Shown here: positions 1 to 9,296 of the stretch, piece by piece
How positions within the stretch are numbered: position 1 is the stretch's first letter
How the letters are laid out: every line of letters starts with the position of its first letter
From: an uncultured Thermomicrobiales bacterium
GTDB taxonomy: Bacteria > Chloroflexota > Chloroflexia > Thermomicrobiales > UBA6265
DNA: 25,600 bases
Assembly (NCBI GenBank): GCA_902806355.1
Contig: CADCWI010000073.1
Coordinates: 1 to 25,600, forward strand
Direction: 5' to 3'
Program-made: the position numbers and the translations under genes
The notes under the pieces: model-generated
What the model saw: only the letters and a program-made list of their open reading frames with translations
Database searches by the model: none
What the model was told of the DNA's origin: nothing

Positions 1-49
1 TTGCTCGCCGTCAGATCCCGCCGGACCGGAGTCTCAAAGGTCGGCGCGC

Positions 50-481
50 TCACAAGGAGGTGCTCGCGGGCTCGCGGCGAAGCCCGCTTTCCCGATCGAA
101 GATCCGTAGATCGGACCGCCTGACGCCGAACGTGACGGTGCTGTGCTCCGCCGCCGGTAACGCCTCGTTGGCAGCCATCCGGGCAACCGCCTTGACGCCA
201 CCGACCTCGCCGTAGACCAACTTCTCCGACCCCAGGTATTCCTCCCGGATCGATTCGAGCGTGAAACTTACCGACGACGCGGCATCGACCGCATCTCCGT
301 GCGGAACCGGCACGTCAGCCTTGCTTGCCTGCCGAAGCGCCGATGGCGAGACACGGGTCGGCGATTCGTTTCTCAACGAGAGCATGACGGGATCCGTGTT
401 CACTGGCCGGATCGTCGTGGATACGACCGTTGGTGACATCCCGGCCGTGATCACGGAGATATCCGGCCGGGGTGCTGTCAC
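50..481 (-). pseudogene. Remnant of MalK/UgpC-type ABC transporter ATPase (C-terminal TOBE domain only)
   Basis: The open frame runs for 143 codons on the minus strand. Only its second half (about residues 73-137, positions 265-71) looks like a known domain. The stretch containing EYLGSEKLVYGEVGG, then VTFGVRRSDLRIFD, then ESGLR follows the TOBE/OB-fold tail of sugar-importer ATPases of the MalK/UgpC family, where this tail contacts regulators. No Walker A, signature or Walker B motif is seen upstream in any minus-strand frame between 481 and 700, and the first 70 residues are low-complexity and match nothing I recognise. I read it as a decayed gene or a fragment left by rearrangement. A short free-standing TOBE protein is possible but less likely. 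It is not part of the atp operon, which runs the other way. Confidence 0.5.
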
Positions 482-678
482 TGGCCTGCATCAGTTTCTC
501 GTCGACCCAACCGACCGCCTGAGCGACGGCTTTCGTCTCCGATAGAGGTCAGGCCCGCAACCATGTGACACAGCGCGTCTGTAGAAGTAGGCTTCCACTG
601 AAGCACCAACCCGGGACAACAGGTGGGCGCTACCTCGGAGCCGTGCCGGCACGGGCTCGTTCACGCTTGCGATTCCCG

Positions 679-707
679 TGCAACCTCAGGATCGAGATTG
701 TGATAAT
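679..707 (+). promoter_or_regulatory. Candidate promoter of the atp operon
   Basis: An extended -10 element (TG-T-GATAAT, hexamer at 702-707) lies 17 bp after a weak -35 candidate, GTGCAA at 679-684. Transcription would start near 714. That leaves a leader of about 20 nt before the preferred GTG start of atpZ at 734. This is the best promoter-like sequence upstream of the operon. The -35 matches consensus at only three of six positions. Confidence 0.4.
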
Positions 708-733
708 ATGTGCAAATGAAAGAGGGGCGGGAT

Positions 734-1042
734 GTGGTCGGTAACAAGAGACCAGATCTCGGAAGCGATCAGTCGAAGGCTATCGCTGTTGCATCAGGGT
801 TAGGCTGTGCCGTTGTTGCGTCCCTCGTCGTCTTCATCGGTATCGGCGTTTTCATCGATCAACGTTTCGACCTCGCGCCAGTGTTCACGTTGATTGGCGT
901 CCTGATCGGGCTGGTCGCGGCCGGGTATCAACTGTACGAGCTGACGCTGATCGGGCGAAAGGATCGCCAGAACGGACCCGTCGGAAGAACGATCGAGCGG
1001 AGTGTGGGATCGATCAAAGATCGACGACACCATCCCGAGTGA
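734..1042 (+). CDS. atpZ: AtpZ/AtpI-family F1Fo ATPase accessory membrane protein
   Basis: This small membrane protein (102 aa from GTG 734) has two predicted transmembrane helices, around residues 19-39 and 46-66, joined by a short FIDQRFDLAP loop. The D-x-x-F/W pattern before helix 2 is typical of the AtpZ/AtpI family, which is encoded first in many atp operons and is linked to c-ring assembly or Mg2+ supply. Start choice: GTG 734 has GAGGGG at 722-727, 6 nt upstream. The in-frame ATG 716 and GTG 710 lie almost on the predicted transcription start and have no ribosome site. The C-terminus is basic (R/K/H-rich) and cytoplasmic. It is the first gene of the operon, 233 bp before atpB. Family membership is likely; the exact biochemical role of AtpZ proteins is not settled. 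Confidence 0.8.
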   Translation: MVGNKRPDLGSDQSKAIAVASGLGCAVVASLVVFIGIGVFIDQRFDLAPVFTLIGVLIGLVAAGYQLYELTLIGRKDRQNGPVGRTIERSVGSIKDRRHHPE

Positions 1043-1275
1043 TCGCCGGTCGGACCTGACATCGCCACCTAAAAGTACGTCCCTATCGATCTCCAATCCA
1101 AGTCCAAACATGCAGGTTGGCTGGATAGGCACTACAGTGGTGCGGGTAGATTGGCCACCGCAACGCATAACGGATTGTTCTGGTGCGTCCGGTTGACACG
1201 CCCAGTAATGTCCGGTGGATGACACGCGCCGCACGGCGATACACGACCAGGTGAGCGAGGAGTAGCGCCTAGACC

Positions 1276-2304
1276 ATGGACCTCCATATTTCGCTGGCGG
1301 CTGAAGTCCTCTTTCACGTTGGTCCCATTCCCGTTACCAACTCGATGCTGACGATGTTCATCGTCATGGCGCTGATCCTGATCGCGTTCACGTTCTTTGC
1401 GCGCAAGGCACAGGCGATCCCGGGTCGGGGCCAGGGCGTGATCGAATTGATCGTCGAGTTCTTGTTGAATCTCGTCGAAGGTACCGGTGGGAAACGGCTC
1501 GGCCGACGCATCTTTCCGCTGATCTCGGGCGTCTTCATCTTCATCCTGTTCTCGAATTTCTCCGGCCTCCTCCCAGGCGTCGGCACGATTGGTGTGGTGC
1601 ATGAGGAAGAACACGCCGAAGAGGAGCATCCTGAAGAGGAGCACAACGCGTCGACGCCGGAGTCCGAGGCAGCCGCAGCCGCAGTGAATGAAGAACCGGG
1701 TGAAGGCGCCGGGCTTGGTGGCGGAGAGGGTGAAGCGGCCGGTGATGTTGCGGTTGAGGAAGAGACGGCCGAGGTTGCGGGTGCGGCCGAGGAGGAGCCT
1801 GAGACCTCGCTGACCCCGCTTTTCCGGCCGCCGACAGCGGATCTCAACATGACCCTGGCACTTTCGATCCTGACATTCACCGTCGTCCAGATCGCTGGGG
1901 TGTCGGCGCACGGGTTCGTTGGACGGATCAAGCACATGGCCGATCCACCGTTCCTGTTTCCGATCGAAGTCATTTCCGAGTTTTCGAGAATCCTTTCGCT
2001 GTCCGCCCGATTGTTCGGCAACGTCTTTGCGGGGGAAGTGCTCCTTGGCGTGATGTACGCGATGGCGGCTGCTATCAAGATCGCCATCATTCCGGTGCTG
2101 TTCCCCGTCATCTTTCTCTTCCTCGAAGTCATGTTCGGCACGATCCAGGCACTTGTCTTTGCACTGCTGACGCTCATCTACATCTCGCTCGCCGCCGCCC
2201 ATGGGGACAGTGGCGAAGAGCACGCGCATGGGCCGGTCGCGCGTGCAGGGCATCCGCCCGCGGATAATGCGCACGGCACTGTTCCCGCGCCATCGGGCGA
2301 TTAA
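1276..2304 (+). CDS. atpB: ATP synthase Fo subunit a
   Basis: This is the proton-channel stator subunit of Fo (342 aa; the family is usually about 230-280). The core is clear. Transmembrane segments lie near residues 22-41, 79-100, 190-212, 245-285 and 287-307. The essential arginine is R245 in SLSARLFGN (equivalent to E. coli R210), and the conserved glutamine is Q291 in FGTIQALVF. Residues 107-178, between the second helix and PTADLNMTLAL, form an extra hydrophilic block rich in Glu and Ala. It includes EEEH, EEEHPEEEH, a run of five Ala and a Gly-rich stretch. The C-terminal tail (308-342) is also long and has several His. The insertion is in frame and the flanking core is intact, so the protein should function. 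GAGGAG at 1257-1262 lies 13 nt before ATG 1276, which is rather far. Confidence 0.96.
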   Translation: MDLHISLAAEVLFHVGPIPVTNSMLTMFIVMALILIAFTFFARKAQAIPGRGQGVIELIVEFLLNLVEGTGGKRLGRRIFPLISGVFIFILFSNFSGLLPGVGTIGVVHEEEHAEEEHPEEEHNASTPESEAAAAAVNEEPGEGAGLGGGEGEAAGDVAVEEETAEVAGAAEEEPETSLTPLFRPPTADLNMTLALSILTFTVVQIAGVSAHGFVGRIKHMADPPFLFPIEVISEFSRILSLSARLFGNVFAGEVLLGVMYAMAAAIKIAIIPVLFPVIFLFLEVMFGTIQALVFALLTLIYISLAAAHGDSGEEHAHGPVARAGHPPADNAHGTVPAPSGD

Positions 2305-2341
2305 CTTTCTACGCGAGTTCTGCCGTCAGGCATGATTCGGC

Positions 2342-2371
2342 GCCCTGGAGCCGAACGGCGTTGTCCAGGGT
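2342..2371 (+). other. Weak hairpin in the atpB-atpE spacer
   Basis: CCCTGGA (2343-2349) pairs with TCCAGGG (2364-2370), extended by a G-T pair (2342/2371). A small inner GCC/GGC pairing (2350-2352 / 2357-2359) is possible. No T-tract follows. The spacer (2305-2478) has no other recognisable feature except the atpE ribosome site. Confidence 0.3.
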
Positions 2372-2478
2372 TCGATACGGTCGTGGTTATCAGGGCGGCG
2401 AGCGCCGTCTACAGAGGGTGGCGGGGGAGCTTTGGCGCGAGAGCGTCGAAGGTACGCGCCAGCAGGAGGAAACAACGC

Positions 2479-2727
2479 GTGTTTGACGGAATGACAGGCG
2501 ACGGTGTAGCGGCGGCAAAGGCGATCGGTTCGGCGATCGCGATTGGTGTTGGAGGACTTGGCCCAGCGATCGGAATCGGGCTCGCGGTCCGGGGCGCGAT
2601 GGACGCCATCGGTCGCAACCCGGAAGCGTCGGGCGAGATTCGTACGACCATGATCGTCGGTGCGGCGCTCGCCGAGGCGGTCGCGATCTACGCGTTCGTT
2701 ATCGCCATCATCATTGCCTTCGTCTAA
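2479..2727 (+). CDS. atpE: ATP synthase Fo subunit c
   Basis: This is the rotor-ring proteolipid (82 aa), a hairpin of two transmembrane helices. Helix 1 holds the Gly-rich packing motif (IGVGGLGPAIGIG, about residues 22-34). The polar loop is GRNPEAS, with R46-N47-P48 contacting the F1 central stalk. Helix 2 holds the ion-carrying carboxylate E66 in ALAEAVAIY. The residue after E66 is Ala rather than Ser/Thr, which favours H+ over Na+ coupling (inference). Start: GTG 2479 has AGGAGGA at 2464-2470, 8 nt upstream. ATG 2491 (78 aa) is possible but its spacing is 20 nt. The open frame extends upstream to 2332, but that part is not protein-like. A strong inverted repeat follows directly. Confidence 0.95.
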   Translation: MFDGMTGDGVAAAKAIGSAIAIGVGGLGPAIGIGLAVRGAMDAIGRNPEASGEIRTTMIVGAALAEAVAIYAFVIAIIIAFV

Positions 2728-2738
2728 GTCTCGTGATC

Positions 2739-2780
2739 GACAGCAACCGGCGCTTGCCCTTGCCAGCGCCGGTTGCTGTC
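2739..2780 (+). promoter_or_regulatory. Perfect 15-bp hairpin between atpE and atpF
   Basis: The arm at 2739-2753 (GACAGCAACCGGCGC) is the exact reverse complement of 2766-2780, with a 12-nt loop between. It begins 11 nt after the atpE stop codon. The base after the stem is not a T-tract (ATCAGCCC), so it is not a standard intrinsic terminator. A 3'-end stabiliser, processing site or partial attenuator that raises atpE mRNA over downstream genes would fit, because subunit c is needed in several copies per complex. The structure is seen; the role is inferred. Confidence 0.7.
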
Positions 2781-2863
2781 ATCAGCCCAATGTGAATGTC
2801 GCCGTTGCATGGCGCTGGTTGAATTGAACAGCCGGGCATCCATGATCGGCGGAGGAGGCGACG

Positions 2864-3364
2864 GTGGGACAACTTGGAATCAATGGATGGCAGCTCATCA
2901 TCCAGTTGATCGCCTTTCTCGTGTTCATCTGGTTGCTGTGGAGATTCGCGGTTGGTCCAATCGTGAAGGTGCTCGATCAGCGCCAGGAGCGAATCGGCGA
3001 GAGCATGGCTGCAGCGGAGCGGATGCAAGCGGAGCTGCGGGCAACCCAATCCCGAAACGAGGAGGTGCTCCTGGAAGCACGCCGCGAGGCGCAGGACATC
3101 CTCTCGACGGCCCGTATGAACGGGGAGCAGATGTTGGCGCGGGCGCGGGATGAGGCCAACGTTCAGGCGGAGACCTATCTCACCCGGGCGCAGGAATCCC
3201 TGCGGCAGGAAACCGAGCAGGCCCGGCAGCAACTGCGGCGCGAAGTTGGTGACCTGGCGGTCCTTGCGGCAGGGCGCATCATCAGAAAGGAGCTCGATCC
3301 GCAGTCACAAAGCCGACTGATCGAACAGACCCTCTCCGATGCATCGCAAGCGTCCCGGAACTGA
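2864..3364 (+). CDS. atpF: ATP synthase Fo subunit b
   Basis: This is the peripheral-stalk subunit (166 aa, normal length). One N-terminal transmembrane helix (about residues 9-30, ending WLLWRF) is followed by the conserved GPIVKVLDQRQERI hinge. A long charged Ala/Gln/Glu/Arg-rich coiled coil (40-140) dimerises and reaches subunit delta on top of F1. The C-terminal part (VGDLAVLAAGRIIRKEL) is typical of the family. GTG 2864 is the start, with GGAGGAG at 2851-2857 placed 6 nt upstream. Only one b-type gene is present here, so a b homodimer is expected. Confidence 0.95.
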   Translation: MGQLGINGWQLIIQLIAFLVFIWLLWRFAVGPIVKVLDQRQERIGESMAAAERMQAELRATQSRNEEVLLEARREAQDILSTARMNGEQMLARARDEANVQAETYLTRAQESLRQETEQARQQLRREVGDLAVLAAGRIIRKELDPQSQSRLIEQTLSDASQASRN

Positions 3365-3500
3365 TGGTGTTGCAGTAAGAGGCAACAGGGACCAGGCAAA
3401 CCCGCCGGCGACCTGGTGCCTCGTGCATACCCGGCAGGATGGGCTTATGCGAACACTTCGGTTCGCCTTCACACGTTCGACGGGTGCGGAGCGGCGGGAA

Positions 3501-3526
3501 GCGGATCTCGTGGCGCATCGATCCGC
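3501..3526 (+). other. Short inverted repeat in the atpF-atpH spacer
   Basis: GCGGATC (3501-3507) and GATCCGC (3520-3526) form a 7-bp stem with a 12-nt loop. The 205-bp spacer (3365-3569) also has a 6-bp pairing, ACCAGG (3391-3396) with CCTGGT (3412-3417). It contains no convincing gene. Either stem could arise by chance; they are listed because other atp spacers also hold hairpins. Confidence 0.3.
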
Positions 3527-3569
3527 GATGACGCATCATGCTGTAGACGCATGAGGAGATGGATAAGGC

Positions 3570-4100
3570 ATGGCAAGCGGTTCAGCGAAGCGCTACGTGC
3601 AGGCAGTGATCGAGGTCGCCCAGGAAAACGATTCTTTCGATGCCTGGCAGCGTGACCTGAAGACGTTGCATTCCCTCGTGCAGGATCCAGAGATCGGGAC
3701 ATTTCTTGAGAACCCGAGCATCCAGAGCTCGGACAAGGTACGTGCCGTCGATGGCGTTCTCCAGAGTACGCAGTCCGAAACGCGCAACCTGTTTCACATG
3801 TTGATCGAGCGCCGGAAGGTCGATCTCATTCCGGAGATCTCCCGCCTTTTCGACGAGGCGGTTCTTGCCGAGCGCGGGATTGTCCTCGTCGATGTGACGA
3901 CGGCAGACCCGCTCAACCAGGCTGGACAGGATCTCGTCAAGCGCGAGTTGTCACGCCTGCTTGGCAAGGACATTCAGTTGAAGCTTCATCAGGATCCGGA
4001 GATTCTCGGGGGCTTCATCGCTCGTGCTGGAGACCAGGTCATTGACGGCAGCGTGATCCAGCAATTGCGTCTCCTCCGGGCGCGGCTTGCGCCCGCCTGA
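3570..4100 (+). CDS. atpH: ATP synthase F1 subunit delta
   Basis: This is the delta/OSCP subunit that joins the peripheral stalk to the top of the alpha-beta hexamer (176 aa, normal length). The N-terminal helical domain begins with AKRYVQAVIEVAQE, matching the family A-x-R-Y-A-x-A-x-x-x-x-A signature. The C-terminal part has VDVTTADPL and then the conserved DPEILGGFIARAGDQVIDGS block. The start is ATG 3570, with GAGGAG at 3553-3558. Spacers of more than 200 bp separate it from both neighbours, which is wide for an atp operon. Confidence 0.94.
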   Translation: MASGSAKRYVQAVIEVAQENDSFDAWQRDLKTLHSLVQDPEIGTFLENPSIQSSDKVRAVDGVLQSTQSETRNLFHMLIERRKVDLIPEISRLFDEAVLAERGIVLVDVTTADPLNQAGQDLVKRELSRLLGKDIQLKLHQDPEILGGFIARAGDQVIDGSVIQQLRLLRARLAPA

Positions 4101-4136
4101 CAACGGCACCGGATACGCGATTAAGGGATACTGAGT

Positions 4137-4162
4137 AATATGCTGACGCTCCACCGCATATT
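4137..4162 (+). other. Short inverted repeat in the atpH-atpA spacer
   Basis: AATATGC (4137-4143) and GCATATT (4156-4162) make a 7-bp AT-rich stem with a 12-nt loop, in a spacer (4101-4337) of lower GC than its surroundings. A TTGAGA hexamer follows at 4167-4172, but no good -10 sits at the right distance, so an internal promoter is only a possibility. Nothing else is recognisable in this spacer. Confidence 0.3.
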
Positions 4163-4337
4163 CTGGTTGAGAGAACGTCCTTTTCATCATCGTATTCGGA
4201 TGAACTCGTGAGGTTGGCCGGGCAGCGTACAGCACATTCCGGTCGGGCAAGCGGTTCGAGCTCGCCTGCCTGATCACGCGTGACGACATGGGCACGAAGC
4301 AGGTCCGCCCCGGCGGACATGGAAGAATGGAGCAATC

Positions 4338-5882
4338 ATGGCGGTACGGGCAACCGAAATCAGCGATCTGCTCAAGCAGCAGATCCAGGGCTTCTCTGAC
4401 CAGGCCACCATTACCAACGTCGGTCAGGTCACCAGTGTCGGGGACGGTGTCGCCTCGGTCTATGGCCTGAGCCAGGCGATGCAGAGCGAGCTGGTGGAAT
4501 TCACCAAATCGGGCACGTTGGGCCTGGTGCTCAACCTCGCCGAAGACAGCGTGGCGGTCATCGTCATGGGCGATTACACCAATATTGAAGAGGGCGACGA
4601 GGTGCGAACGACCGGCGCGGTGGCGTCGGTCCCGGTCGGGGACGCATTGCTGGGGCGGGTGGTCAATGCGATTGGCCAGCCGATCGACGGCAAGGGTCCG
4701 ATCCAGACGAACAAGACGCGCGAGATCGAGCGAATCGCGCCTGGCGTGGTGAAGCGTCAGGATGTCGACACCGCTCTCCAGACCGGAATCAAGGCGATTG
4801 ACGCCATGACCGCGATCGGACGCGGACAGCGGCAGTTGATCCTCGGCGACCGCCAAACCGGCAAGTCCACGATCGGGATCGACGCAATCATCAATCAGCG
4901 TGATTCTGGTGTGCTCTGCATCTACGTCGCGATCGGCCAGAAGCAGGCCCAGGTCGCCCAGACTGTGCGCATCCTCGAAGAGCACGGAGCGCTCGACCAC
5001 ACGATCATCGTGGCCGCTTCGGCGTCCGATCCGGCGCCGCTGCAGTACATCGCGCCGTTCGCGGGAACCGCCATGGGTGAGGAGTTCATGGAGTCCGGGC
5101 GCGACGCGCTCATCGTCTACGACGACCTAACCAAGCACGCCCAGGCATACCGGCAGGTGTCGCTGCTGGTCCGCCGCCCGCCAGGACGTGAAGCGTACCC
5201 GGGAGACGTGTTCTATCTCCATTCCCGGCTCCTGGAGCGAGCGGCTCGCCTGAGTGATGAGCTTGGCGGCGGCTCGCTGACATCTCTGCCCCTGATCGAA
5301 ACCCAGGCGGGCGACATCTCGGCCTACATCCCGACCAACGTCATCTCGATCACGGACGGTCAGATATTCCTTGAGACCGACCTCTTCTATGCGGGTGTGC
5401 GCCCGGCCATCAACACGGGTCTTTCGGTCTCCCGGGTCGGCGGCGCCGCGCAGATCAAGGCGATGCGGACGGTCGCAGGCGGGCTTCGGCTCGACATGGC
5501 GAACTACCGCTCGCTGGCGGCGTTCGCCCAGTTCGGAACATCGGACCTCGACGCCTCGACACGCCGGCAGATCGAGCGCGGGCAGCGGATGACCGAGGTG
5601 CTCAAGCAGCGGCAATACAGCCCGCTTCCGGTTGAGGAGCAGGTGGCGATCCTGTGGGCAGGTTCAGCAGGAATGCTGGACGACGTCCCGGTGGAGCACA
5701 TCCGCGAATTCGAGGGTGAGTACCTCGAGAGCCTGCGGACATCGCACCAGAACCTGCTCGACCGGATTCGCGAGGAGAAGGCGCTGAGCGAGGATCTGGT
5801 CGAGGCCCTGACCAGGGCGACCAACGACTTCAAGGCAACACACACCTACGTCGATGCTTCGGCACCTGTAGCAGCGCGATAG
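4338..5882 (+). CDS. atpA: ATP synthase F1 subunit alpha
   Basis: This is the regulatory, non-catalytic nucleotide-binding subunit of the F1 hexamer (514 aa, typical is about 500-515). An N-terminal beta-barrel (about 25-95) is followed by the RecA-like domain with Walker [10 protein letters not shown] (170-178), the [12 protein letters not shown] segment, and the arginine finger R366 in [10 protein letters not shown]. That finger completes the catalytic site of beta. A helical C-terminal domain ends the protein. The start is ATG 4338, with GGAG at 4329-4332. All expected motifs are intact. Confidence 0.98.
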   Translation: MAVRATEISDLLKQQIQGFSDQATITNVGQVTSVGDGVASVYGLSQAMQSELVEFTKSGTLGLVLNLAEDSVAVIVMGDYTNIEEGDEVRTTGAVASVPVGDALLGRVVNAIGQPIDGKGPIQTNKTREIERIAPGVVKRQDVDTALQTGIKAIDAMTAIGRGQRQLILGDRQTGKSTIGIDAIINQRDSGVLCIYVAIGQKQAQVAQTVRILEEHGALDHTIIVAASASDPAPLQYIAPFAGTAMGEEFMESGRDALIVYDDLTKHAQAYRQVSLLVRRPPGREAYPGDVFYLHSRLLERAARLSDELGGGSLTSLPLIETQAGDISAYIPTNVISITDGQIFLETDLFYAGVRPAINTGLSVSRVGGAAQIKAMRTVAGGLRLDMANYRSLAAFAQFGTSDLDASTRRQIERGQRMTEVLKQRQYSPLPVEEQVAILWAGSAGMLDDVPVEHIREFEGEYLESLRTSHQNLLDRIREEKALSEDLVEALTRATNDFKATHTYVDASAPVAAR

Positions 5883-5894
5883 CCAGCAACCATC

Positions 5895-5934
5895 CAGGAG
5901 CCGCGTGCCTGCAGGGATCGGCACGTGGTTCCTG
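5895..5934 (+). promoter_or_regulatory. 14-bp hairpin between atpA and atpG
   Basis: The arm at 5895-5908 (CAGGAGCCGCGTGC) pairs along its whole length with 5921-5934 (GCACGTGGTTCCTG), including two G-U pairs, around a 12-nt loop. It starts 13 nt after the atpA stop and ends 13 nt before the GAGAGGA ribosome site of atpG (5947-5953). The G-U pairs suggest RNA rather than a DNA-bound dyad. No T-tract follows. It may affect mRNA processing or alpha:gamma expression ratios; that role is inferred. Confidence 0.6.
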
Positions 5935-5962
5935 AATGATCGATACGAGAGGATAGGGCGAA

Positions 5963-6838
5963 GTGCCAAGCACACGTGAGATTCGCCGCCGGGTCCGAAG
6001 CGTCAAGAACATGTCGCAGATCACGCGCGCCATGGAAATGGTCGCCGCGTCCAAGATGCGGCGTGCCCAGGATCGCGTGACGAGCGGACGGCCCTACAGC
6101 GAGCGACTCCGCGAGGTGCTCGGTGACCTGGCCTCATTGCAACTCGACGCGGACCAGTTGCAGGCGTTCCCGCTCCTTGCCCAGCGCGAGATTACCAAGA
6201 CCGCCGTGATCCTGATTACTCCGGATCGTGGATTGAATGGGGCCCTCAACACCAACATCCTGCGCCGGGCGACACGGTACATCCGTGAGGAGTCCGGTGA
6301 CGGTTCACCGGAATGCATCGCGGTCGGGAAAAAGGGCCGCGATTTCCTTGTCCGCACCAACCAGAACGTGATCGCCGAGTTCATCCGGACGGGCGATCGG
6401 CCCACGCTCGACGAGGTTCGCCCAATCGCTGCGATCGCGATCCAGGAGTTCCTCGAGGGCAGGGTCGATGCGGTCCACATCGTCTATCCGCAGTTCGTCA
6501 ATACCCTCACCCAACGCCCGACCGTAGTGCAGTTGCTTCCGATCGTGCGGCCCGATAATGACACCTCGGATGCAGAGGATTACATCTTCGAGCCCAATGC
6601 GCCAACGGTGCTCAATGCGCTGCTTCCGCGCTACGTCGAAGTATTGCTGTATCAAGCCGTCCTGGAGAATGTCGCTTCGTTCTACTCGGCGCAGATGGTC
6701 GCGATGCGGAACGCGACGGACAACGCCAAGGAACTGGCGTCCGATCTTGACCTGGCGCTGAACAAGGCACGGCAGGGCCAGATCACGAACGAAGTTGCAG
6801 AGATCGCAGCCGGTGCAAACGCCTTCCGCGAAGACTAG
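5963..6838 (+). CDS. atpG: ATP synthase F1 subunit gamma
   Basis: This is the central-stalk rotor subunit (291 aa, normal). The N-terminal helix carries the family signature: TREIRRRVRSVKNMSQITRA, then MEMVAASKMRRAQ. The C-terminal helix, with MRNATDNAKELASDLDLA and then NKARQGQITNEVAEIAAGA, forms the antiparallel coiled coil that turns inside the alpha-beta hexamer. The middle is a Rossmann-like domain (about 75-215). The start is GTG 5963, with GAGAGGA at 5947-5953. No cysteine-pair regulatory insert of the chloroplast type is present. Confidence 0.96.
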   Translation: MPSTREIRRRVRSVKNMSQITRAMEMVAASKMRRAQDRVTSGRPYSERLREVLGDLASLQLDADQLQAFPLLAQREITKTAVILITPDRGLNGALNTNILRRATRYIREESGDGSPECIAVGKKGRDFLVRTNQNVIAEFIRTGDRPTLDEVRPIAAIAIQEFLEGRVDAVHIVYPQFVNTLTQRPTVVQLLPIVRPDNDTSDAEDYIFEPNAPTVLNALLPRYVEVLLYQAVLENVASFYSAQMVAMRNATDNAKELASDLDLALNKARQGQITNEVAEIAAGANAFRED

Positions 6839-6871
6839 TGATCGCGGGAGGATTTGACCGCGCGGGAGTGA

Positions 6872-8368
<1,497 letters not shown>

Positions 8369-8384
8369 GCCGGTCGTTGCCTCT

Positions 8385-8421
8385 CAGCCACCCGGTAGTC
8401 TCATTATGTGCCGGGTGGCTG
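8385..8421 (+). promoter_or_regulatory. 11-bp hairpin between atpD and atpC
   Basis: CAGCCACCCGG (8385-8395) is the exact reverse complement of CCGGGTGGCTG (8411-8421), with a 15-nt loop. It lies 16 nt after the atpD stop and ends 5 nt before the ribosome site of atpC (GGAAGGA, 8427-8433). It has no T-tract. Its closeness to the ribosome site means it could limit epsilon translation or mark an mRNA processing site (inference). Confidence 0.6.
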
Positions 8422-8443
8422 GTTCTGGAAGGAATGGTGGCAG

Positions 8444-8869
8444 GTGGCCAAGCTGTCAGTCGAAATCATCACCGGTGAGCGCGTCGTCTACCAGCAGACC
8501 GACGTCGACATGGTCGTTGCTCCCGGTCTCGAAGGCACGCTCGGGATCCTGCCGAGCCACGCTCCGCTGGTCTCACTCCTCTCATACGGCGAGCTCCGGG
8601 TCAAGAAGGGTCCGGGCGAGGAGTCGCTCGTGGTGTTCGGAGGGTTCATCGAGATCGTCAATGACAAGGTGATCATCCTTGCCGATTCCGCTGAACGCAC
8701 GGCGGAGATCGATCTCGCACGCGCTGGTGAAGCGCGGCGCAACGCGGAGAACGCCCTGCAGAATCGCGAGGATGTCGTTGATCTCGCCGATGCTGAGGAG
8801 AGCCTGCGCCGGGCCGCGATTAGTGAGCGCATCGGACAGCGGCGACGTGGCCAATCTTCCACGTCGTAA
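8444..8869 (+). CDS. atpC: ATP synthase F1 subunit epsilon
   Basis: This is the rotor subunit that inhibits ATP hydrolysis (141 aa, normal). The N-terminal beta-sandwich (1-85) has the family pattern: VEIITGERVVY, then GTLGILPSHAPLVSLL, then VFGGFIEI. It is followed by the two-helix C-terminal domain (about 88-135, ending AAISERIGQRRRG). The preferred start is GTG 8444, because homology begins at KLSVEI and GGAAGGA lies 10 nt upstream. The frame is open back to 8408, but that part overlaps the hairpin. It is the last gene of the operon. Confidence 0.94.
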   Translation: MAKLSVEIITGERVVYQQTDVDMVVAPGLEGTLGILPSHAPLVSLLSYGELRVKKGPGEESLVVFGGFIEIVNDKVIILADSAERTAEIDLARAGEARRNAENALQNREDVVDLADAEESLRRAAISERIGQRRRGQSSTS

Positions 8870-8901
8870 CTGCCGCAGCACACAACATGCCGGTAGATCG
8901 C

Positions 8902-8944
8902 AAAAGGCGGATGTGGGGCCGATCGGCCCCACATCCGCCTTTTT
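8902..8944 (+). terminator. Intrinsic terminator of the atp operon
   Basis: The inverted repeat is perfect: 8902-8922 pairs with 8923-8943, and the realistic loop is GATC. The stem is GC-rich (GGCGGATGTGGGGCC), is flanked by AAAA on the left and is followed by five T (8940-8944). It starts 32 nt after the atpC stop. The A-tract on the left would let it also stop transcription on the other strand. Confidence 0.95.
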
Positions 8945-9296
8945 GTCCGGGTTGGAGCGAAGGTCATCACCGCTCGCCTTTCAATATGATCCGGTCGACT
9001 TGTATGCAATCCGCTGCAGCATGGCATGAGGGCATTCCTGATAGAGAGTCCCCGCACGCCATTGAATGACAGGTCACCCGGCATCTGTGAGGCTGGCATA
9101 CGCTCTATACTGACATCCGGCTTTCGTGATCGTCGGCGCGAGCAGGCGACGGCCGCCCGTGGGCGGACACACGAATCGACCGGGATCTCAAGAGAACGCG
9201 GTTCTTCCAGTCAAATGCGGTCCATCCGTGCACATGCCGATACTGCGCCCTTGCTCCCAGATTCCCTATCACTCACGCTCAGGAGTTGTTGATAGC
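8945..9296. other. Intergenic region upstream of murA
   Basis: These 352 bp lie between the atp terminator and murA and hold no convincing gene. They contain a TATACT -10 candidate, a CCGCCC-GT-GGGCGG inverted repeat near 9152-9165, and an AGAAC-GCG-GTTCT dyad at 9193-9205. The murA frame stays open upstream as far as 9126, but the translated sequence there is not protein-like. Confidence 0.6.
9106..9111 (+). promoter_or_regulatory. Candidate -10 element for murA
   Basis: TATACT matches the -10 consensus at five of six positions and lies in the only gap upstream of murA. No good -35 sits 16-18 bp upstream; CTGTGA at 9085-9090 is the nearest and is 15 bp away. The implied leader is long, about 180 nt. 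Confidence 0.3.

Noticed and set aside
1193..1198. TTGACA as a -35 for an internal promoter before atpB
   Set aside because: It is a perfect hexamer, but no -10-like sequence lies 16-18 bp downstream (the region reads GTGGATGA).
1132..2274. 380-codon minus-strand frame opposite atpB
   Set aside because: Its Arg/Asp/His-rich composition mirrors the atpB codons and it has no known motif.
4240..4275. GGTTCGAGC as a tRNA T-loop
   Set aside because: The flanking bases do not give a clean five-pair stem, and no acceptor, D or anticodon arm can be built around it.
3951..5000. 349-codon minus-strand frame opposite atpH and atpA
   Set aside because: It crosses two certain genes and has no recognisable domain.
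9193..9205. AGAAC-GCG-GTTCT dyad as a LexA box
   Set aside because: The Gram-positive-type box has GAAC and GTTC four bases apart; here they are three apart, and murA is not an expected SOS gene.
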